Of a stretch of 64,000 nucleotides of DNA, positions 56,383 to 64,000 are shown piece by piece. The stretch spans positions 288,532-352,531 of the forward strand of contig NZ_PZJT01000003.1 in assembly GCF_003206135.1 (NCBI RefSeq), in the 5' to 3' direction. Position 1 is the first letter of the stretch, and each line of letters opens with the position of its first letter. Source of the DNA: Salinicola salarius (lineage in GTDB: Bacteria; Pseudomonadota; Gammaproteobacteria; Pseudomonadales; Halomonadaceae). The position numbers and the translations under genes were made by a program. Under the pieces are notes generated by a model, which ran no database searches, was not told where the DNA came from, and saw only the letters and a list, made by a program, of their open reading frames with translations.

Positions 56383-58965
56383 ATGCAGGACGTGGCCTCC
56401 AGCAAGAGCACTCAGCATACGCCGATGATGGCGCAGTACCTCAAGATCAAGCGCGAGCATCCTGACGTACTGCTCTTCTACCGGATGGGCGATTTCTACG
56501 AGCTGTTCTTCGATGATGCCAAGCGGGCATCGCGGCTGCTCGACATCACGCTGACGGCGCGCGGCCAGTCGGCGGGCAAGCCCATCCCCATGGCCGGCAT
56601 TCCTTACCACAGTGCCGAGTCCTACCTGGCCCGGCTGGTGAAGTCCGGCGAATCGGTGGCGATCTGCGAGCAGATCGGCGATCCCGCTACCTCCAAGGGG
56701 CCGGTCGAGCGTCGCGTCGTGCGTATCGTCACGCCGGGCACGCTGCACGACGAGGCGCTGCTGGATGCCGGGCGCGACAACCTACTGGTGGCTCTGCACC
56801 AGACGGGCAACTGCTGGGGGCTTGCCTGGCTCGAACTCTCCAGCGGCCGCTTCAGCGTGCTCGAGGTCGAAGGCGAAGCCGACATGCTGGCCGAGATCCA
56901 TCGCCTGCAGCCCGCCGAACTGCTCGCCGCCGAGAGCCTGGACCTGCCGCCCTCGCTGGCCGCCCGAACCGGCCTGCGCCGCCAGCACGACTGGCACTTC
57001 GATCTGGAGACCGCCCACCGGCTGCTGTGCGACCAGTTCGAGGTCGCCGATCTGCGGGGATTCGGTTGCACGCATCTCGAGACCGCACTGATCGCGGCCG
57101 GCGTGCTGATCGACTACGCACGGGATACCCAGCGGTCGCGCCTGCCCCATGTCACCGCGCTGGGCGTCGAGAGCCGCGACGAATCCGTAGTGATCGATGC
57201 CGCCAGCCGGCGCAATCTCGAGATCGACATCAACCTCGGCGGCACCGGCGACAACACCCTGGCCAGCGTACTCGACACCACCGTCACGCCGATGGGCTCG
57301 CGGCTGCTCAAGCGCTGGCTCAACCGCCCGCTGCGGGATCGCGCCCAGATCGGCGGGCGCCAGGCCGCCGTGCAACTGCTGCTGGACAATGACCAGTACC
57401 TGCTGATTCGCGAGCCACTCAACGAGGTCGGCGACGTCGAGCGCATCCTGGCCCGCGTGGCGCTGCGCAGCGCCCGGCCGAGAGATCTGGCCCGCCTGCG
57501 CGATGCGCTCAACGTGCTGCCGGCGCTCCAGGGCGACCTGCAGCGCATCGAAGGCGAAAGCGCACTGAACGATCTCGCCCGTCATATTCATCCCTATCCC
57601 GAGCTCGCCGAGACGCTCACCCAGGCGCTGATCGACAACCCGCCGGTGGTGATCCGGGACGGCGGCGTCATCCGCGAGGGTTTCGATGCTGAACTCGACG
57701 AGTATCGCGGCCTGGCCGAGCACGCCGGCGATTATCTGGTCCAGCTCGAAGTCCGTGAGCGCGAACGTGCCGGCCTGCCGGGTCTCAAGGTCGGCTACAA
57801 CCGGGTCCACGGCTACTACATCGAGATCCCCCGCGCTCAGGCACGCGAGGTGCCGGCGGACTATATTCGTCGCCAGACGCTGAAGAATGCCGAGCGTTTC
57901 ATCATCCCCGAGCTCAAGGAGTTCGAGGACAAGGCGCTCTCCGCCAAGTCCCGCGCGCTGGCACGGGAAAAGCTGCTCTACGAGAGCCTGATCGACACCC
58001 TCAACGCCGATCTCGACGCGCTGCAGGCCACCGGCCGGGCGCTAGCGGCGCTGGACGTTCTCTGCGCCTTCGCCGAGCGTGCACAGACCCTCGAATTCGT
58101 GCGCCCGCAACTAATGGAAACCCCCGGCTTCAATATCGTCGGCGGCCGCCATCCGGTGGTCGAGCAGGTCAGCCAGCATCCGTTCGTGCCCAACGACCTG
58201 CGTCTCGACGAGGATCGCCGCATGCTGGTGATCACTGGCCCCAACATGGGCGGCAAGTCGACCTACATGCGTCAGGCGGCGCTGATCGCCCTGCTCGCCC
58301 ATACCGGCAGCTTCGTGCCGGCGGACAGCGCCGAGATCGGCCCGGTGGACCGGATCTTCACCCGTATCGGTTCCAGCGACGATCTGGCCGGCGGGCGCTC
58401 GACCTTCATGGTGGAGATGACCGAGACCGCCAGCATTCTCCACAACGCCACCTCGGAAAGTCTGGTGCTGATGGACGAGATCGGCCGTGGCACCAGCACT
58501 TTCGATGGCCTCTCGCTGGCGTGGGCCAGCGCCGAACACCTGGCGGCCCAGCGCGCCTTCACGCTGTTCGCGACCCACTACTTCGAGATGACCGCGCTGG
58601 CCGAACAGCAGGAGACGGTCGCCAACGTCCATCTGACGGCCGCCGAGCACAAGGATGGCATCGTCTTCATGCACCGGGTCGAGGACGGCCCCGCCAGCCA
58701 GAGCTACGGCCTGCAGGTCGCCCAGCTCGCCGGCGTGCCGCAGCGCGTGATCGCCCGTGCCCGCGACAAGCTGGCCAGTCTCGAGCAGCCCGCAGCCATG
58801 CCGGTCGCCACCGACGCCCGCACGCAGTCCGCCGGGCCGCAGCAGGCGGACCTGTTTGCCGCGACGCCGCACCCGGTACTGGAAGCGCTGGGGTCGCTGG
58901 ACGTCGACTCGCTGACGCCGCGGGCCGCGCTGGACCTGCTTTATGCCTGGCGCGAGCAGTGCTGA
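56383..58965 (+). CDS. mutS: DNA mismatch repair protein MutS
   Basis: Recognises base mismatches and small loops and recruits MutL. The 860-residue protein starts [34 protein letters not shown] holds the mismatch-stacking Phe-x-Glu motif (normally GDFYELF). The ATPase has [14 protein letters not shown] (Walker A) and [15 protein letters not shown] (Walker B), then [10 protein letters not shown] longer reading from 56239 has no family match. Length equals the usual 853-870. Confidence 0.97.
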   Translation: MQDVASSKSTQHTPMMAQYLKIKREHPDVLLFYRMGDFYELFFDDAKRASRLLDITLTARGQSAGKPIPMAGIPYHSAESYLARLVKSGESVAICEQIGDPATSKGPVERRVVRIVTPGTLHDEALLDAGRDNLLVALHQTGNCWGLAWLELSSGRFSVLEVEGEADMLAEIHRLQPAELLAAESLDLPPSLAARTGLRRQHDWHFDLETAHRLLCDQFEVADLRGFGCTHLETALIAAGVLIDYARDTQRSRLPHVTALGVESRDESVVIDAASRRNLEIDINLGGTGDNTLASVLDTTVTPMGSRLLKRWLNRPLRDRAQIGGRQAAVQLLLDNDQYLLIREPLNEVGDVERILARVALRSARPRDLARLRDALNVLPALQGDLQRIEGESALNDLARHIHPYPELAETLTQALIDNPPVVIRDGGVIREGFDAELDEYRGLAEHAGDYLVQLEVRERERAGLPGLKVGYNRVHGYYIEIPRAQAREVPADYIRRQTLKNAERFIIPELKEFEDKALSAKSRALAREKLLYESLIDTLNADLDALQATGRALAALDVLCAFAERAQTLEFVRPQLMETPGFNIVGGRHPVVEQVSQHPFVPNDLRLDEDRRMLVITGPNMGGKSTYMRQAALIALLAHTGSFVPADSAEIGPVDRIFTRIGSSDDLAGGRSTFMVEMTETASILHNATSESLVLMDEIGRGTSTFDGLSLAWASAEHLAAQRAFTLFATHYFEMTALAEQQETVANVHLTAAEHKDGIVFMHRVEDGPASQSYGLQVAQLAGVPQRVIARARDKLASLEQPAAMPVATDARTQSAGPQQADLFAATPHPVLEALGSLDVDSLTPRAALDLLYAWREQC

Positions 58966-59218
58966 ATGGCCTGGTGGCTATAACGCCATTCCTCGATGTT
59001 CCACGCCGCGGCTTGCCGGAGCTGGCGCCGCCCGCCTAAAATATGGCGCCATTCGAACAGCACGCGGCGGCACCGTGGAAACGGTGATTTCAAGAACGTC
59101 TTCATATCCGCCAATGCCGCGACAAAGAGCTGTGACCAAGAGCCATGACCAAAAGCCATGAAAAGGGTTGTGACAAAAGAAGCCACATGACCGGGCCGTC
59201 AATCAGGAGAGATCACCC

Positions 59219-59542
59219 ATGACGTTCGTCGTCACCGAGAACTGCATCAAGTGCAAATACACCGACTGCGTCGAAGTCTGCCCGGTGGATTGTTTCTACG
59301 AAGGACCCAACTTCCTCGTCATCCACCCCGATGAGTGCATCGACTGTGCGCTCTGCGAGCCGGAATGCCCGGCGGAGGCGATCTTCTCGGAAGACGAGTT
59401 GCCCGAAGGCCAGCAGCAGTTCATCGAGCTCAATGCCGAACTCGCCGAGGTATGGCCGAACATCGCCGAGCAGAAGGACCCGCCGGAAGATGCCAAGGAG
59501 TGGGATGGGAAGCCGAACAAGATCGAGCTGCTCGAACGCTGA
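59219..59542 (+). CDS. fdxA: Ferredoxin FdxA (7Fe type)
   Basis: A 107-residue small electron carrier. [19 protein letters not shown] holds cysteines for a [3Fe-4S] and a [4Fe-4S] cluster, and [17 protein letters not shown] the rest. The acidic tail ([18 protein letters not shown]) and length equal the FdxA of Pseudomonas and Azotobacter, which usually sits beside mutS. Start at 59219 follows AGGAGAG. Confidence 0.96.
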   Translation: MTFVVTENCIKCKYTDCVEVCPVDCFYEGPNFLVIHPDECIDCALCEPECPAEAIFSEDELPEGQQQFIELNAELAEVWPNIAEQKDPPEDAKEWDGKPNKIELLER

Positions 59543-59572
59543 TTTGCTATTGCGCTTGGCCATACTGTGTTG

Positions 59573-59629
59573 AAATCAATCTCAAAGTGCTCATTTACAA
59601 CTCGTAAACTCCGCTTTTTAGATTGATTT
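59573..59629. repeat. Long imperfect palindrome after fdxA
   Basis: AAATCAATCT (59573-59582) pairs with AGATTGATTT (59620-59629) perfectly. Inside, AAAG pairs with CTTT and TTTAC (59594-59598) with GTAAA (59604-59608). Total span 57 bp. It is followed by a U-poor stretch, so it is not an obvious intrinsic terminator; its symmetry suggests a dispersed palindromic element or a processing site. Confidence 0.7.
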
Positions 59630-59683
59630 CGCCTTGTCTGGCCTGAGCTCATTACGCAAATCGGGCGCTCGCTGCCTAAGAAC

Positions 59684-59716
59684 GCAAGAAGGCCGCTCGA
59701 TGAGCGGCCTTCTTGC
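59684..59716. terminator. Strong hairpin between fdxA and eno
   Basis: GCAAGAAGGCCGCTC, loop GAT, GAGCGGCCTTCTTGC: a perfect 15-bp stem, 142 bp after the fdxA stop and 222 bp before the eno stop, between convergent genes. Likely bidirectional. Confidence 0.8.
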
Positions 59717-59852
59717 ATCTACAAACCAAAGTCTTCGCTACGAGTTTCAGCAAGCTACTTTTAGATCGCCATCGATGTCGCTCGACTGACTTGAAGCGAA
59801 AACCGTCCTTGGGAAGGTTGAATAAATAGCCGAACGGAGTAAAGCACAAGGC

Positions 59853-59910
59853 GCACGGCGCACAGGAACCGGAGCCTATGGGTTATAGGTGAGGATTCCG
59901 CGCACCGTGC
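59853..59910. other. Nested inverted-repeat element next to the eno stop
   Basis: Outer arms GCACGGCGCACAGG (59853-59866) and CCGCGCACCGTGC (59898-59910) pair with a few mismatches; an inner hairpin CCTAT-GGGTT-ATAGG sits at 59875-59889. It could be the eno terminator on the minus strand or a dispersed structured element. No U-run. Confidence 0.55.
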
Positions 59911-59937
59911 AACGTAGTGATTTGCCCGTGCAGGCAT

Positions 59938-61314
<1,377 letters not shown>

Positions 61315-61376
61315 TCATGGTAGCAGTTCTGGAGCTTATCCAGCGTTGGCGGGTCAGGTCCAGCGTCTCCAACGAT

Positions 61377-61406
61377 GGCGGGGGATGAATCGCTTCATCC
61401 CCCGCC
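61377..61406 (-). terminator. Hairpin after pyrG
   Basis: GGCGGGGGATGAA, loop TCGC, TTCATCCCCCGCC: a perfect 13-bp stem, 10 bp after the pyrG stop in the minus direction. U-run weak. It separates pyrG from eno transcription. Confidence 0.75.
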
Positions 61407-61416
61407 GGTCATTCGA

Positions 61417-63150
<1,734 letters not shown>

Positions 63151-63214
63151 TCAGATTACCAGACTCGATCGAAAGGCTCAATTTTGGATCGCGTGCCGCG
63201 CCGACATCCGGACG

Positions 63215-63940
63215 TCAGCTCGCCACCGCGCGCTGCAACGACTCCAGGCGCCGATCCCGGATTCCCAGCGCATGCAGGTCGCCCACCGTGTTGTCGAGAT
63301 ACTCGCGACACGACCCCAGCACGCCGCGGCCGGTCCGTAGCAGATGCACTACCGTCTCGTCGGGCTGGCGACCGATATAGCGGTCGTGATGCGGGTTGAT
63401 CACGAAGGCGATGCCCCAGATCGGGCCGACGTCCGTCTTCAGCTTGATCCAGCGCGGGCGGTAGGCGCCGGTCAGCATCTCGCGCCGCCACACCAGCGTC
63501 AGCTCGCGTTCGAGATTGTCACCGGGGACCCGCAGCGCGACGCCACGGCAGGAGCCGCCCGGCGCCAGCGCCAGCATCAGTCCGGGCGTATCTGGCGTGC
63601 CACGGCCGTGGTCGAGCTTGAGGCAGAAATCGCGATGGTAGCCGTAGAGGCGGCAGGTATGGCGTTCGTCGACCTCCACGCAAGGGTTCCAGATCAACGA
63701 GCCGTAGGCGAACAGATAGACACCGTCGCGACACTGCACGCCGGGCGGCGCCGAGGCCAGCACCTGATGGATCGAGCTTTGCAGCTCTTCGTGGCTCTTC
63801 AAGGCCACGTCGGGGTAGACGGCTTCGAAGTGGCGACGAATCAGATCCTGCTCCAGCACCTCGCGGGTCATGGCGATCGACTTTCCGGCGGAAGTCTCTT
63901 CTTCATCGACACTGATAGCGCTGGGCTGCGGCTCACTCAT
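63215..63940 (-). CDS. ChaC-family gamma-glutamylcyclotransferase
   Basis: A 241-residue protein of the ChaC/GCT family, which cuts glutathione to 5-oxoproline and Cys-Gly. The hallmark YGSLIW is at residues 79-84 (LFAYGSLIWNP); then CRLYGYHRDFCLK and GVALRVPGDNLERELTLVWRREM fit. The N-terminal 65 residues are mostly polar. Start 63940 (MSEPQPS) was preferred; an earlier Met at 63997 gives an extra hydrophobic tail with no support. Downstream of its stop the next gene on the strand is pyrG, 139 bp away. Confidence 0.87.
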   Translation of the reverse strand: MSEPQPSAISVDEEETSAGKSIAMTREVLEQDLIRRHFEAVYPDVALKSHEELQSSIHQVLASAPPGVQCRDGVYLFAYGSLIWNPCVEVDERHTCRLYGYHRDFCLKLDHGRGTPDTPGLMLALAPGGSCRGVALRVPGDNLERELTLVWRREMLTGAYRPRWIKLKTDVGPIWGIAFVINPHHDRYIGRQPDETVVHLLRTGRGVLGSCREYLDNTVGDLHALGIRDRRLESLQRAVAS

Positions 63941-64000
63941 TGGGACTCTAATCTCGGGCGCGATCGATACGATCATGGAAAACAAGGGTGATGGCATCGT

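Overview
The window is about 63% GC by eye, almost fully coding, and carries a gammaproteobacterial gene set: mutS, fdxA, eno, pyrG, a HexR-controlled Entner-Doudoroff (ED) route, an AcrAB/MexAB-type efflux operon, and the trehalose/glycogen gene order known from Pseudomonas and halomonads. The combination (treY-malQ-treZ-glgA, a Vibrio-type aryl polyene cluster, ED genes with gap) and the many short intergenic tandem repeats suggest a moderately halophilic Halomonadaceae (Halomonas/Salinicola-like). That placement is inference; there is no rRNA or tRNA gene here. No CRISPR array, insertion sequence, integrase or prophage was found.

Layout. (1) 1-9979, minus strand: a run glgA, a GlgB-like gene, treZ, malQ, treY and a DUF2934 gene cut by the window edge, most joined by 4-nt ATGA overlaps. 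It would make linear alpha-glucan and convert it to trehalose. The GlgB-like member has lost its catalytic regions. (2) 10.3-15.7 kb: a two-gene RND efflux operon and a divergent AcrR-type repressor around an AcrR-like palindrome. (3) 15.8-25.2 kb: individual genes (SMP-30 lactonase, fructosamine kinase, Kef-type antiporter, FemAB-like protein, DUF4190, pncB, dienelactone hydrolase, degenerate GGDEF protein, small PRC-barrel-like protein). Two 7-bp tandem arrays lie in the spacers.

(4) 25.5-39.8 kb: central carbon block. gap is divergent from edd-glk-epimerase-aldo/keto reductase. A PfkB-family fructokinase, a 3-oxoacid CoA-transferase pair with thiolase, and DUF4235 follow. On the other strand eda, pgl and zwf diverge from hexR, with HexR-like boxes between zwf and hexR. 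(5) 39.9-43.0 kb: a PhnD-PhnC-PhnE ABC importer with a fused two-module permease, for phosphonate or an oxyanion such as selenate.

(6) 43.25-55.84 kb, plus strand: a compact aryl polyene (APE) cluster of 13 genes. Order: chain-length-factor-like KS, one ACP, membrane protein, fused acyl-ACP ligase-dehydratase, glycosyltransferase, acyltransferase, LolA-like carrier, MMPL exporter, FAD-dependent halogenase-like enzyme, DUF3261 lipoprotein, KS, dehydratase, ketoreductase. It lacks an ammonia lyase, a second ACP, a methyltransferase, and the ApeR-type second KS. A perfect FNR/Anr box lies upstream. It is the most interesting locus here: a reduced APE pathway whose oxidoreductase keeps several flavin-halogenase motifs. 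(7) 55.9-64.0 kb: a small ribbon-helix-helix-like gene, mutS, fdxA, a spacer rich in palindromes, eno, pyrG (without the kdsA often found between them) and a chaC-type gene.
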